Shown: positions 27,773 to 37,558, numbered from the stretch's first letter. The stretch: 64,000 bases of DNA from Actinacidiphila acididurans (GCF_016918855.1 NZ_JADKYB010000009.1:248001-312000), one strand, 5' to 3'. Notes: a model not told the origin generated them from the letters alone. Translations and numbers: made by a program.

Positions 27773-28150
27773 TCAGCCCTGGGGGTAGGCGCCGGCCGCG
27801 ATGACGGGCGACAGGTCGAAAACGCTGACGACCTCGGTGATCCTGCCGTCCTTGACGGTCAGGTATTCCATGCCGCGGAAGTCCTTGGCGAAGGGCACGT
27901 CGACCTTGTAGAGGGTCGCCGCGTGTGTGTCGTCGCTGACCAGTACGTCGAGGAGCCGGCCGCCGGTGAGACCGGCCACGAACGGCGCCAGGAACTGGCG
28001 GTACCCCTCCACGCCTTCGATGTGGCCGCCCGGTGCCTCACACACGACGTCGTCGGCGATGAAACTCAGCGCCTTCTCGGCGTCGCGGGCGAGCCAGGCA
28101 CGGACGTACTCCTCGGCGGTCTCTCGGGCAGTTGCGGCGGCGGCAGTCAT
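27773..28150 (-). CDS. SnoaL/NTF2-like small protein
   Basis: 125 residues of the SnoaL-like NTF2 fold: EEYVRAWLARDAEKALSFIA, then DDVVCEAPGGHIEGVEGYRQ and GMEYLTVKDGRITEVVSVFD. Members are small isomerases, hydrolases or ligand-binding proteins. It is divergent from the WYL regulator, with a perfect palindrome in the gap, so probably its target. Confidence 0.85.
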   Translation of the reverse strand: MTAAAATARETAEEYVRAWLARDAEKALSFIADDVVCEAPGGHIEGVEGYRQFLAPFVAGLTGGRLLDVLVSDDTHAATLYKVDVPFAKDFRGMEYLTVKDGRITEVVSVFDLSPVIAAGAYPQG

Positions 28151-28280
28151 GACAGGTGATTCCTTCCTGGTGGCACTTTCCGCTCCCGGTGTCGGCCGCG
28201 CTCCCCGCGGGCGGGGCGGCTTCTCCGGTAGCGGCGGGCCGTGTCTTCTCACGGCCCTGCGACAGGAACTCTTCCTCGCC

Positions 28281-28303
28281 TATATGACATCCTCTGTCAT
28301 ATA
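28281..28303. promoter_or_regulatory. Operator palindrome of the WYL regulator
   Basis: TATATGACA-N5-TGTCATATA, perfect 9-bp arms, notably A/T-rich for this genome. It ends 21 bp before the regulator ATG, with GGAGGAGG just after it. Confidence 0.8.
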
Positions 28304-28324
28304 GGAGGAGGAAATTCCGGAGCC

Positions 28325-29365
28325 ATGAAGTCCGACCGCCTGCTCTCGATCATGCTGCTGCTGCAGACCCACGGGCAGCTGCCTTCCGCCGACCTGGCCG
28401 AGCGCCTGGAAGTCTCGGTCCGCACGATCATGCGCGACGTGGAGGCCCTGTCCGCCGCCGGCGTGCCCGTCTACACCGTGCGCGGCCCGCAGGGCGGCAT
28501 CGCCCTGCTGCCCGGGTACCGCACCGACATCACCGGCCTGACCGCTGACGAGTCCCGCGCCCTGTTCGTGCTGATGTCCGGCTCGGCCCACGCCGACCTG
28601 GGCCTGGGCCAGGCCCTCGGCTCCGCCTTGCGCAAGGTCATGGCCGCCCTGCCCGCCCCGTACCGGCCCGACGCCGACCTGACCAGCCGCCGCATCCTCA
28701 TCGACCCCGCGCGCTGGCGCGGCGCCCCGGGCGGTGACCGGCCACCGCCCGACCTCAGCGCCCTCCAGCGTGCCGCCTTCACCGACCGGCGGCTGCGGGT
28801 GCGATACCGGCGCGGAAGCGACAACAGCGTGAGCGCCTGCACGCTCGACCCCTACGGCCTCGTCAACAAGGCCGGCGTCTGGTACCTCGTGGCGGACCAC
28901 CGCGGCGAGCCCCGGCTCTTCCGAGCGGACCGGGTCCAGTCCGCGACCGTCCTGAGCGAGCCGGCACGCCGCCGCGAGGGACTGGAGCTGGCCGAGGTCT
29001 GGGAGACCCTGCGCCGCGGCATCGACGACATCCCCATGCCCCTGGCCGTCACCGTACGGGTACGCGACGGCGTACTGCCCATGTTCCTGCGCGTCCACCA
29101 GGCAGACCTCGCCACGGGAACCGAAGACCCGCCGGACCCGGAGCCGCCGGCCGGGCCGAGACCAGCGGCGGCAAAGGGGCCCAAGACACCGGACGCGCCG
29201 GGCTGGACACGAGTCGAGCTGCGCTTCCGCTCACTGTTCGGAGCGCAGCCGCTGCTCGCCTTCGGCCCGGACGCCGAAGTCCTCGCCCCCGACGAGCTTC
29301 GCCGGGACCTGGCCCGCAAAGCCGCGGCAACCGCCGCCCTCTACAACGCCCGCCCAGCCGACTGA
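28325..29365 (+). CDS. WYL-domain (YafY/DeoR-like) regulator
   Basis: 346 residues. The N-terminal helix-turn-helix is LPSADLAERLEVSVRTIMRD (about residues 20-39), followed by VYTVRGPQGGIALLPGYRTD. A WYL-type ligand domain follows, with TLDPYGLVNKAGVWYLVADH (positions of the W-Y-L signature) and RLFRADRVQSATVL. The C-terminal extension completes the fold (LRFRSLFGAQPLLAFGPDAE). It likely represses itself and the divergent SnoaL-like gene through the palindrome. The ligand is unknown. Confidence 0.88.
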   Translation: MKSDRLLSIMLLLQTHGQLPSADLAERLEVSVRTIMRDVEALSAAGVPVYTVRGPQGGIALLPGYRTDITGLTADESRALFVLMSGSAHADLGLGQALGSALRKVMAALPAPYRPDADLTSRRILIDPARWRGAPGGDRPPPDLSALQRAAFTDRRLRVRYRRGSDNSVSACTLDPYGLVNKAGVWYLVADHRGEPRLFRADRVQSATVLSEPARRREGLELAEVWETLRRGIDDIPMPLAVTVRVRDGVLPMFLRVHQADLATGTEDPPDPEPPAGPRPAAAKGPKTPDAPGWTRVELRFRSLFGAQPLLAFGPDAEVLAPDELRRDLARKAAATAALYNARPAD

Positions 29366-29517
29366 GGCCTCTGGGCGAAGCGGTCCAGGCCGTGCCGGCC
29401 GGTCCGGGCGTCGGCCGCGCCGCCGATCTCCGGGCCGCTCGGGCGCCTCGCACGCGCTGGCGGTTTCAGGGGCGGGGAGTCGATGGCCGGGCCGATGGCG
29501 ACTTCGCTTGGTGTCCG

Positions 29518-30957
29518 TCAGGTGAGGTGGGTCCAGATGCTCTTGACGTCGGTGTACGCCTCGATGGCGTCCCAACCCATCTCACGCCCGATGCCGGAGG
29601 ATTTCATGCCGCCCCAGGGGGCCGCGGCATCCAGGGCCTGATGCATGTTGATCCACACGGTTCCGGCCTTCACCTCTTGCGCGAGCCGGTTGACCATGCT
29701 GATGTCGCGGGACCAGATGGCAGCCGCAAGGCCGTAGCCGGTGTCATTGGCGAGGGCGGTCAGTTCGTCCGGACTGTCGTAGGGCAGGACGGTCAGGACC
29801 GGACCGAAGATCTCCTCGCGGGCGATCCGCATGTCCTGCTGGACGCCGGCGAAGACGGTGGGTTCGTAGAAGAAGCCACTGGACAGCTCGCCGTCCGGCC
29901 GCTGACCTCCTGTCAGCAGGTCCGCGCCTTCCTGTTTACCGATGGTGACATAGCGTTCCGCCTGGTCGACCTGCTCGGCGGAGACCAGCGGGCCGAGTTG
30001 GGTCTGCGGGTCGAGGCCGTTGCCCAAGCGCAGGGTCCCGGCCGCGCCGGAGAGTTTCTCGGCGAACTCGTCATGCCGCCGGGCGTCGACGTAGAAGCGG
30101 GTGTAGGCGGCGCATGACTGGCCGGCGTTGATCAGCCCGCCCAGCAGATTGCCCTGGAGCACGGCGTCGAGGTCGGCGTCCGCGGCGATGATGCTTGGTG
30201 CCTTGCCTCCCAGTTCCAGGGACACCTTCTTCAGGTTGCGGCCGCACTCGGCGCCGATCTCCCGACCGACCTCCGTGGAGCCGGTGAAGGCGATCTTCTT
30301 GACCTGGGGGTGTCGCACGAGCGCACGGCCGACGTCAGGACCGCCGGTGACCACGTTGACCACACCGGCCGGGATGCCCGCCTCCTCGAAGAGTCCCGCC
30401 AGCCGCAGCGTGGACAGCGGCGTCTGCTCGGCGGACTTGATCACCACTGTGTTCCCTGCTGCGAGTGCCGGTGCGAGCTTCCACATGAGGATCATCAGGG
30501 GAAAGTTCCACGGCGCGATGAGTCCGCAGACTCCCAGTGGTTCGCGGCGGGTGCGATAGTCGATGTCCGGCACCGACAGGGGCGCGGTGATACCGGTGAT
30601 TTTGGTGGCCCACCCGGCGTAGTAGCGAAGGTGCTCCACGGCGTTGGGCAGCGAAAAGCCTATGCTGATGGGGAGCGGCTGTCCCTGGTCCTGGGTCTCC
30701 AGGCGGGCTATTTCCGCTGCGTGCTCTTCCAGCAGATCCGCGGCCCGCAGCAGGAGTTTCGCCCTGGCGGCAGGCAGCAGTCCGCCCCACTCGTCCGAGG
30801 CGAAGGCTGAGTCGGCTGCCTGCACCGCAGCGTCTACGTCTGCCTCCGTCGCTTCCCGCAACTCGGCGAGGACCTCGCCCGTGGCGGGGTTCACAGACGT
30901 GAAAGCAGGGCCCCCACCTGCTGTCCACTCGCCTCCGATGAGCATCTCTGTGCGCAT
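29518..30957 (-). CDS. Aldehyde dehydrogenase (NAD(P)-dependent)
   Basis: 479-residue ALDH oxidising an aldehyde to the acid. Catalytic Cys282 (NAGQSCAAYTRF), general-base Glu249 (VSLELGGK), oxyanion Asn151 (APWNFPLMI) and the EEIFGPVLTVLPYD motif are present. Lys174 is kept, but the usual KPxEQTP reads KSAEQTP. Overall it resembles the betaine/phenylacetaldehyde group; substrate unknown. AAGGGAG lies just upstream of the ATG at 30957. No regulator or operon partner is adjacent. Confidence 0.92.
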   Translation of the reverse strand: MRTEMLIGGEWTAGGGPAFTSVNPATGEVLAELREATEADVDAAVQAADSAFASDEWGGLLPAARAKLLLRAADLLEEHAAEIARLETQDQGQPLPISIGFSLPNAVEHLRYYAGWATKITGITAPLSVPDIDYRTRREPLGVCGLIAPWNFPLMILMWKLAPALAAGNTVVIKSAEQTPLSTLRLAGLFEEAGIPAGVVNVVTGGPDVGRALVRHPQVKKIAFTGSTEVGREIGAECGRNLKKVSLELGGKAPSIIAADADLDAVLQGNLLGGLINAGQSCAAYTRFYVDARRHDEFAEKLSGAAGTLRLGNGLDPQTQLGPLVSAEQVDQAERYVTIGKQEGADLLTGGQRPDGELSSGFFYEPTVFAGVQQDMRIAREEIFGPVLTVLPYDSPDELTALANDTGYGLAAAIWSRDISMVNRLAQEVKAGTVWINMHQALDAAAPWGGMKSSGIGREMGWDAIEAYTDVKSIWTHLT

Positions 30958-31284
30958 GGCCGCTCCCTTACGACTGTGACAGCTGCCCTCATTTTCACCG
31001 TAGGTTGGCCACGCGCGTCCCGCAATCCGCGAAAAGCGGGTCGCGCATTCAAACATGTTCCAGCGAACGAGCAACTACGGATGGCGTCTTTACCGTAACC
31101 GGAATTACTATTCGCGTGGGCTCGAGGGTGCTGGTCGGTGTCGAAAGGGCGTCCACTCGTATTGCTCGTACCGTTCGATGCAGGCGGTGGCCGGTGCCGC
31201 TGTCCGGGGTTCAGCGGGCGTTGACGACGACGCTTTCCCGTTGGAACCCTCGCGGTCGGGGGGCCCACATCCCCGAATGCGATG
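30958..31284. other. Intergenic stretch without a gene
   Basis: 327 bp upstream of the aldehyde dehydrogenase with lower G/C than its surroundings (for example around 31050-31130). No motif-bearing frame was found; it presumably carries the ALDH promoter. Confidence 0.35.
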
Positions 31285-31528
31285 TCAGGAGTTGCCGGCG
31301 TCTACCGGTTGCCGACGTACTTCCACGAAGGCGACTGTGAAGACATGGCGTTCACGTCCGCCCACCTGCCCGGGCGCCGGCGCGACAGAAGCGCGCTCGT
31401 CGGGGAGCTGCTCGCTCATCCGCTCATGGACCCGCTCTGCCACGGCGAGCCCGTCCCGCTCGGCCCGTACCTCCGCCGGCCGCTTGGCCGGCTGATCTTC
31501 GAGTTCGTCCAGCTCCGCGCGCCGCGCG
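31285..31528 (-). pseudogene. Remnant of a coiled-coil, transposon-associated protein
   Basis: About 80 codons encode a Glu/Arg-rich heptad region (ELDELEDQPAKRPAEVRAER, then AVAERVHERMSEQLPDE) and GQVGGR. This pattern is familiar from small coiled-coil proteins encoded beside Streptomyces transposases. It has no start and is cut by a TAG beside the Rrf2 gene. Tentative. Confidence 0.4.
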
Positions 31529-31533
31529 GTGAT

Positions 31534-31968
31534 CTAGCGAGGTGCCGCGAGTACGTCCTGGAGTACGTTCTCGAGCGTGACGCGGGCCAGCTCGTGTCTC
31601 AGGGTCTCCTCGATGCCCTCGTAGATGCCCTGCATCGCCGGCTGGATGCCGTAACCCACCACGCATCCCTGGTCCGGGGTGGTGCGGTGCATCGCGAACA
31701 GCGGGCCGGGTTCCACTGCCTCGTACACGTCGAGCAGGGTCATCGACCCCAGCTCGCGCGCCAGCGACCAGCCCGCGCCCACGCCCCGCCGGGACTCCAC
31801 GAGCCCGGCCCTGCGCAGCTCGCCGAGCAGCCGCCTGATCACCACGGGGTTGGTGTTCGCGCTGGTCGCGATCTGCTCGGAGGTGGCGACCTCATGGCCC
31901 TGGCGCTGGTAGAGGCCGATCCAGGCCAGCGCGTGGGCGGCAATGGTCAACCTGCTGTTGGCACTCAT
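31534..31968 (-). CDS. Rrf2-family regulator without a cluster-type Cys triad
   Basis: 144 residues. The winged helix is VATSEQIATSANTNPVVIRR with LLGELRRAGLVESRRGVGAG. Iron-sulfur members of the family (IscR, NsrR, RsrR) carry three Cys; here only one occurs (PDQGCVVGYGI), so cluster binding as in NsrR is unlikely and a YwnA-like or single-thiol sensor is more probable. It is divergent from an SDR gene with GTTACGAC palindromes in between, so regulation of that gene and itself is expected. Confidence 0.85.
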   Translation of the reverse strand: MSANSRLTIAAHALAWIGLYQRQGHEVATSEQIATSANTNPVVIRRLLGELRRAGLVESRRGVGAGWSLARELGSMTLLDVYEAVEPGPLFAMHRTTPDQGCVVGYGIQPAMQGIYEGIEETLRHELARVTLENVLQDVLAAPR

Positions 31969-31998
31969 GAACCCCTCCTCTCGGCCGCAACGCTTTAT

Positions 31999-32020
31999 GT
32001 TACGACAGCGCAGTCGTAAC
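31999..32020. promoter_or_regulatory. Rrf2 operator
   Basis: GTTACGAC-N6-GTCGTAAC, perfect 8-bp arms. A further half-site GTCGTAAC is at 32042-32049, facing a degenerate partner GTTGCAAC at 32029-32036. All lie between the divergent Rrf2 and SDR genes. Confidence 0.75.
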
Positions 32021-32096
32021 AGTGGAGGTTGCAACAGGCTGTCGTAACAATTAGCGTTGCGACTATCGGGAAGGGCCAATCAACGAGGTGAGAACA

Positions 32097-32852
32097 ATGA
32101 GCAAGCCACTCGCGGGCAAGGTCGCCCTGGTCACCGGGGGGTCCCGCGGACTGGGAGCCGCGACCGTACGACTGCTGGCCGAGCAGGGCGCCGACGTCGC
32201 CTTCACCTATGTCAGCTCCGAGAAGCAGGCGCAGGCCGTCGTCGACGAGGTGCACGGCAAGGGAGCGAAGGCCGTCGCCTTCAAGTCCGACCAGGCGGAC
32301 ACGAGTCGGGCGCCGGCGCTGATCGACGACGTGGTCGCGCACTTCGGCGGCCTGGACATCCTCGTCAACAACGCGGCGATCGCGACGGGGCAGGGCCGCA
32401 CGGTGGACGACCCGGACGCCGACACCGCCGCACTGGACCGGATGCACGCCACCAACTACCTCGGCGTGATCGCCGTCATCCGGGCCGCCTCCCGAGTGCT
32501 GCGCGCGGACGGCCGCATCATCACAGTGAGTTCCGGACTGGGCTCCCGGGTCGGCACCCCAGGAGCTGCCGACTACGCGGCGACCAAGTCAGGGATCGAG
32601 AGGTACACCATGGGGGTCGCACGGGACCTCGGGCCCCGGAACATCACGGCCAACGTCGTGGAGGCCGGACTGATGGAGGGCGGCATGAAGACGCCGGATC
32701 CCGAGACCCTCAAGACCCTGGTCGGCTCGCTGTCCCTGCAACGCATGGGTCACCCCGAAGAAATCGCCGTGGCGATCGCCTTTCTGGCGAGCCCCGCCGC
32801 GTCGTACGTCACGGGCGCGGTGCTGGACGCCCACGGTGGCTACAACGCCTGA
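32097..32852 (+). CDS. Short-chain dehydrogenase/reductase
   Basis: 251-residue classical SDR. Cofactor loop TGGSRGLG, NNAA in LVNNAAIATG, Ser in TVSSGLGSR, catalytic YAATKSG and C-terminal YVTGAVLDAHGGYNA. The Arg in the loop and FTYVSSEKQAQ suggest NADP preference. All catalytic residues are intact. Probably controlled by the divergent Rrf2 protein. Confidence 0.9.
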   Translation: MSKPLAGKVALVTGGSRGLGAATVRLLAEQGADVAFTYVSSEKQAQAVVDEVHGKGAKAVAFKSDQADTSRAPALIDDVVAHFGGLDILVNNAAIATGQGRTVDDPDADTAALDRMHATNYLGVIAVIRAASRVLRADGRIITVSSGLGSRVGTPGAADYAATKSGIERYTMGVARDLGPRNITANVVEAGLMEGGMKTPDPETLKTLVGSLSLQRMGHPEEIAVAIAFLASPAASYVTGAVLDAHGGYNA

Positions 32853-33152
32853 ACCGCAACCCCTGGCTGTGGGCGTGCAGCAGCGGCAACGTCTTCCGGC
32901 CGCAGCGGTGCGTCGACGCCGGGCTCGCCTCCGGGGCGCTCGCGGTCGTCGAGGAGGTGTGGTGCCCGGCATCGGACCCCCGGACCTCGCCGCGCCTGCG
33001 CTGCGCCGAGAGCGTCGACCACCTCCCGCACGGACGGGCCGTCCAGGCACGGCAGACGACCGGCTCCGTACTGTCGGCGGCCTCTACCGACGACGAGATG
33101 CCGATCCGGCGAGCGGGCCCGGCGTGAGGGCGGTGCCGCGGGCTCGGGATGT
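32853..33152. other. Intergenic stretch without a gene
   Basis: 300 bp between the SDR and a convergent aldo/keto reductase. One forward frame is open, but no motif was recognised and no ribosome site precedes it. Confidence 0.35.
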
Positions 33153-34124
33153 TCAGGCGTAGAAGTTGCGCTGCCAGCTGTGCCCGGCCAGGACCGCCAG
33201 CTGCTCCGCGGTGAGGGTACGGCCGTCGCTGACGGCCGCGTTTCGCTCCACGTTGCGTACGGTGCGCATGCCGGGGATGACGGTCGAGACGGCAGGGTGG
33301 GACAGCACGAAGCGCAGTGCGGTCTCCGCCATGTCCTCCACCGCGATGCCCAGGTCGGCCGCGATCGCCCGGACCCGCTGCTCGACCTGGGCCGGGCGGT
33401 CGCCGCGGAAGTAGCGGTTGCGGAAGTCGCCCTCCGGGAAGGTCGTGCCCGCGTTGATGCGTCCGGTGAGGCCGCCCTCGTCCAGGGCCACGCGGACGAT
33501 CACGCCGACGCCGTGCTCCTGGCACGCCGGGAGCAGTTCTGCGGCGGGGGCCTGGTCGAAGATGTTGTAGATCACCTGAACGGCGTCCACCGTGCCGCTG
33601 CGGACGAGAGCCACCGCGTTGTCGGGCTGGTGGTCGTTGACCGACACGCCGAACAGCCGGATCTTGCCCTCCGCCTTGAGGTCGGCGACGGTCTCCAGCC
33701 AGTCGCCGCGGCCCACCCACTCGTCGCTCCAGACGTGGAACTGCAGCACGTCGAAATGGTCGAGGCCGCTCGCGCGCAGGCTGGTCTCCACACTGGCGCG
33801 GATGTGGGCGCCGGGGAAGGTCACCGCGGGGTCCAGGCCGCCGGGGGCGGGCCACTTCCCATTCAGCGGCGGGACCTTGGTGGCCACCGCGACGCTGTCG
33901 CCGGCCCGGGCCCGTTCGCGTACGACCGCGCCGACGATGCGCTCGCTCTCGCCGTAGCCCCGGGCGGTGTCGATGAGGTTCATGCCCAGGTCGACGGCCC
34001 GGTGCAGGGCCTTGACGGACTCGTCCTCGGAGGCGCCGATCCACATCGAGGCACCGATGCCCCAGGCGCCGTAGGCGATCTCCGACACCGACAAGCCGGT
34101 CCGTCCCAGTTCGCGGTAGCGCAC
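33153..34124 (-). CDS. Aldo/keto reductase
   Basis: 323-residue (alpha/beta)8-barrel reductase. [20 protein letters not shown] carries the catalytic Asp and Tyr; Lys is in [11 protein letters not shown] and His in [12 protein letters not shown]. The C-terminal phosphate-binding region is [23 protein letters not shown] start at 34124 behind GGAAGGAAGGA. It reduces aldehydes or ketones with NADPH; substrate unknown. No regulator is adjacent. Confidence 0.9.
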   Translation of the reverse strand: MRYRELGRTGLSVSEIAYGAWGIGASMWIGASEDESVKALHRAVDLGMNLIDTARGYGESERIVGAVVRERARAGDSVAVATKVPPLNGKWPAPGGLDPAVTFPGAHIRASVETSLRASGLDHFDVLQFHVWSDEWVGRGDWLETVADLKAEGKIRLFGVSVNDHQPDNAVALVRSGTVDAVQVIYNIFDQAPAAELLPACQEHGVGVIVRVALDEGGLTGRINAGTTFPEGDFRNRYFRGDRPAQVEQRVRAIAADLGIAVEDMAETALRFVLSHPAVSTVIPGMRTVRNVERNAAVSDGRTLTAEQLAVLAGHSWQRNFYA

Positions 34125-34720
34125 GTTCGTCCTTCCTTCCGGTGCCGGGGCCCGCCCGTCGGCCGGCCCCGGGGTTGTTGCGGCACCGGCCAGCCAACCC
34201 GGTCCGCACCGAGCTGTCCAACACCGAGAAACGATGGGAGCAAGAAGCCGGAGCACTGAATCACTTCAGGGCGGCCGGCCTGATCGGCGGTGGCGGGGCG
34301 GGGGGTCAGGGGCGCAACTGTGTGCGCAGCCACCGGTCCGGTCCACCGTCGCCGGGCGAGCGGCCCGATCAGCGGGGAAGCGCCTTTGCGGGGCCAGGCC
34401 GGCTTCCCGCTTGTTCGCCTGCGTGCGGGGGAGTTGAGGGGCGGTTCGCGGGGCGGACGAGGGGTGCCGGTCGCCTCCCGTTCCATGAACGTTCAGTCAG
34501 ATGCCTGTGACTGAGCTGGGTGGAGCATCTATTTTCCTTCGCCGGGGGGACGGCCGTCCACCAGCCTGACGTCCGAGTGGGTTCGTACCGATGGCGACGG
34601 CCGGGGGAGGTGAACGGGCACCTCCTGGCGCGGACCTTGACCGGGGACGCACAGAACGCCTTCCGGCAGTTCGACGGCAACGTCGAGCTGCTGTCCACCT
34701 CCCTGAAAGGTTGACTCGGT
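34125..34720. other. Long leader region upstream of the phosphoesterase
   Basis: About 595 bp without a recognisable gene. It contains two inverted repeats: TCAGTCA/TGACTGA at 34493-34514 and GGAGGTG/CACCTCC at 34606-34625. Both may regulate the downstream secreted phosphoesterase. Confidence 0.45.
34493..34514. promoter_or_regulatory. Inverted repeat, possible operator
   Basis: Perfect 7-bp arms TCAGTCA and TGACTGA with an 8-nt spacer, 207 bp before the phosphoesterase start. No regulator gene is adjacent. Confidence 0.4.
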
Positions 34721-37558
34721 ATGCAGGTCTCACGCCGTCGGCGTGTCGAGAAGGACCGTTCCGGCCTTCTCGGCAAGCGCATCGGCCGGATTCCCCTGGT
34801 AACGGCAGGCATCACCGCTCTCGCCGTCACCGCGGCCGGCACCGCTTATGCCCAGACAAACGGGTTCGGCTTCGACCAGGTCGGCCAGACCGTCAGCAAG
34901 GGCCAGGTTGTCTCCGACGACCAGTTCATCAAGCCGATCGGTGACCGCCTGCTGACCCAGTTCGGCAAGTTCATGGGCTCGACGGTCAGCCCGGACGGAC
35001 GGTTCCTCGCAGCGACGGTCGCCGACCATCCGGCGGTCCTGCAGATCTTCGACCTGTCGGCCTACAAGCTCATCTGGACGGTCGGCAGCGCATCCGGGCT
35101 CGACCAGAACCTGTCCGACACCACTGTCGGTCAGGAGGGCCCGACGTACTCGCCGGACGGCAAGTTCCTGTGGCTTCCGGAGCAGGACGCCCTGACCCGG
35201 TTCCCGGTCAACTCCGACGGCACCCTCGGTACGCCGACCCGCTTCCCCATCCCGACGGTGGGCAGCCACCTTGCGGGTAACGCCCACACTCCGACGCCCA
35301 ACTCCGCGCTGGTGGGGCAGATCACGTACTCGCCCGACGGGTCCACTGTGTACGCCGCGCTCAACGGTCAGAACACCGTCGTGGCGCTCGACCCCGGCAC
35401 CGGTGCGATCAAGAACAGGTGGAACGTCGGCATCGCCCCTCGTGAGCTCGCCTTCGTGGGCGGCAAGCTCTATGTGAGCAACGAGGGCGGCCGCCAGGCC
35501 CGGCCGGGCGAGACCACCATGGACTCCTACGGCACCGCGGTGCCCGCCAACGGGTCCCTGGGCACGTCGACGACCGGGACCGTCAGTGTCATCGACCCCG
35601 CGAACCCGTCCGCAGCGGCCGGATCGATCGCTGTCGGCCTGCACCCGACCGCGATGTATGCCAGCAACAAGACACTGTTCGTCGCCAACACCAACAGTGA
35701 CACCGTCTCGGTCATCGACACGACGACGGACCAGGTCGTGCAGACGATCGAGACCAAGCCGTGGCCGTCGTCCACGGTGGGGTACGAGCCCGACAGCATC
35801 GCCCTGACCAAGGACGGCCACCTGCTGGTCAGTCTGGGGCGGGCGAACGCCGTGGCGGTCTACCGCTACGACGGCGCGCCGAAGGACCCGGTGAGCTACA
35901 TCGGCCTGCTGCCGACGGACTACTACCCGGCGACCGTGGCGACCGTCGGAAAGCAGATCGTCGTCACCAACACCCGCGGCATCGACGCGCGCGGCCCCGC
36001 CATCACGACCTACAAGGGACAGGGCACCGTCCCCGTGAGCGGCCACGACACGCACAGCACCACCGCGTCCCTGACGCGCTTCACCCTCCCGAGCGACCGG
36101 GACATCGCGCGTTACACCGACACGGTCTTCGCGCAGAACGGCTGGGGCAAGAACGACGTCCAGCAGGCCCAGGGGAAGAAGGCGGCGGCGGTCCCCGTCC
36201 CGACGCGCATCGGTGCCCCGTCCACGATCAAGCACGTCTTCTTGATCGTGAAGGAGAACCGGGGCTACGACCAGTTGTTCGGCGACATGGGTGAGGGCAA
36301 CGGCGACCCCTCGCTCACGCAGTTCGGCGAGAAGGCCACGCCGAACCAGCACGCGCTGGCCAAGCAGTTCGGCCTCTACGACAACGTGTACGACATCGGC
36401 ACCAACTCCGCCGAGGGCCACAACTGGCTGATGGAGGGCGACAACCCCGAGTACACCGAGTCGTCTGCGGGTGAGTACCAGCGCAGCTACGACACCGAGG
36501 AGGACGTGCTGGGCCACCAGCGCTCCGGTTTCCTGTGGACCGCGGTGGAGTCCGCCGGCGCGACGGCCAGGAACTACGGCGAGTTCGAGTACATGCAGGG
36601 CAAGCCGGCCGGTACGTGGCAGCAGTACTACTGTGCGGCCAAGAGCGTCGACAACGGTGGTGACCCGGCCCAGCTGACCACCCCGGACCTCAAGGGCAAC
36701 TACGGCTCGGTGATCCCCTCGCTGAACAAGATCGCCGACCCGCTGTCCCCGCCGTTCGACCTCTCGATCCCGGACACCTACCGCTACCAGATCTGGAAGC
36801 AGGACTTCGAGAAGAACGGTCCCGCGAACTTCAACATGGTGTGGCTCTCCAGCGACCACACCGGAGGACCGGCCGACGCGGAGGCCGGGGTCGCGGACAA
36901 CGACCTCGCCACGGGCAAGATCGTCGACACGATCTCGCACAGCAAGTACTGGAAGGACTCCGCCATCTTCGTCCTCGAGGACGACAGCCAGGACAGCGCC
37001 GACCACGTCGACGGACACCGCGCCCCCGTCCAGGTCATCAGCCCCTGGGCCCAGCACGGCAAGGTGATCAACACCTACTACTCGCAGATCTCGGCGGTCC
37101 GGACGATCGAGCAGATCCTCGGCGCCCAGCCGCTGAACCAGAAGGTCGCCGCCGCCACGCCGATGTACGACGCCTTCACCTCCCGGCCGAACTACACGCC
37201 CTTCACCACGGTGCCGAACCGGATCCCGCTCACCGAGGCCATCACCACCGCGCCGGCCTGCGGTCTGGACACCCTGGGCCTGACCGGCACCGCGGCGACC
37301 GCGCTGAACAAGGCGGAGGCCCAGAAGACCACGGTGCCCGCCAACGAGCAGTCCACCGCCGCCGCCTGGCAGACCTGGATCGCCGAACAGCACACCACCG
37401 GCAACGGTGCGGTCCCCGACTACGCCGACCCGGAGCAGATGAACCGGTACACGTGGTACCAGGCCCACGGCTGGAAGACGCCCTACCCGGGCGACTCGAA
37501 GATCTACGCCCCGGCGCAGGTGCCCGGTGCCTACATCCCGAGCTCGGACACGGACTGA
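34721..37558 (+). CDS. Secreted YncE-like beta-propeller/phosphoesterase fusion
   Basis: 945-residue exported protein. A signal-type N-terminus (IPLVTAGITALAVTAAGTAYA) is followed by a beta-propeller of YncE type (about residues 75-440) with repeats such as TVSPDGRFLAA, ITYSPDGSTVYAALNGQNTV and NTDTVSVID-like blades. A C-terminal phosphoesterase/alkaline-phosphatase-superfamily domain spans about 505-850: HVFLIVKENRGYDQLFGDMG, GTNSAEGHNWLMEG, then VLEDDSQDSADHVDGHRAPV with metal-ligand Asp and His. Likely metal-dependent hydrolysis of phosphate esters outside the cell. A strong terminator follows. Confidence 0.88.
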   Translation: MQVSRRRRVEKDRSGLLGKRIGRIPLVTAGITALAVTAAGTAYAQTNGFGFDQVGQTVSKGQVVSDDQFIKPIGDRLLTQFGKFMGSTVSPDGRFLAATVADHPAVLQIFDLSAYKLIWTVGSASGLDQNLSDTTVGQEGPTYSPDGKFLWLPEQDALTRFPVNSDGTLGTPTRFPIPTVGSHLAGNAHTPTPNSALVGQITYSPDGSTVYAALNGQNTVVALDPGTGAIKNRWNVGIAPRELAFVGGKLYVSNEGGRQARPGETTMDSYGTAVPANGSLGTSTTGTVSVIDPANPSAAAGSIAVGLHPTAMYASNKTLFVANTNSDTVSVIDTTTDQVVQTIETKPWPSSTVGYEPDSIALTKDGHLLVSLGRANAVAVYRYDGAPKDPVSYIGLLPTDYYPATVATVGKQIVVTNTRGIDARGPAITTYKGQGTVPVSGHDTHSTTASLTRFTLPSDRDIARYTDTVFAQNGWGKNDVQQAQGKKAAAVPVPTRIGAPSTIKHVFLIVKENRGYDQLFGDMGEGNGDPSLTQFGEKATPNQHALAKQFGLYDNVYDIGTNSAEGHNWLMEGDNPEYTESSAGEYQRSYDTEEDVLGHQRSGFLWTAVESAGATARNYGEFEYMQGKPAGTWQQYYCAAKSVDNGGDPAQLTTPDLKGNYGSVIPSLNKIADPLSPPFDLSIPDTYRYQIWKQDFEKNGPANFNMVWLSSDHTGGPADAEAGVADNDLATGKIVDTISHSKYWKDSAIFVLEDDSQDSADHVDGHRAPVQVISPWAQHGKVINTYYSQISAVRTIEQILGAQPLNQKVAAATPMYDAFTSRPNYTPFTTVPNRIPLTEAITTAPACGLDTLGLTGTAATALNKAEAQKTTVPANEQSTAAAWQTWIAEQHTTGNGAVPDYADPEQMNRYTWYQAHGWKTPYPGDSKIYAPAQVPGAYIPSSDTD

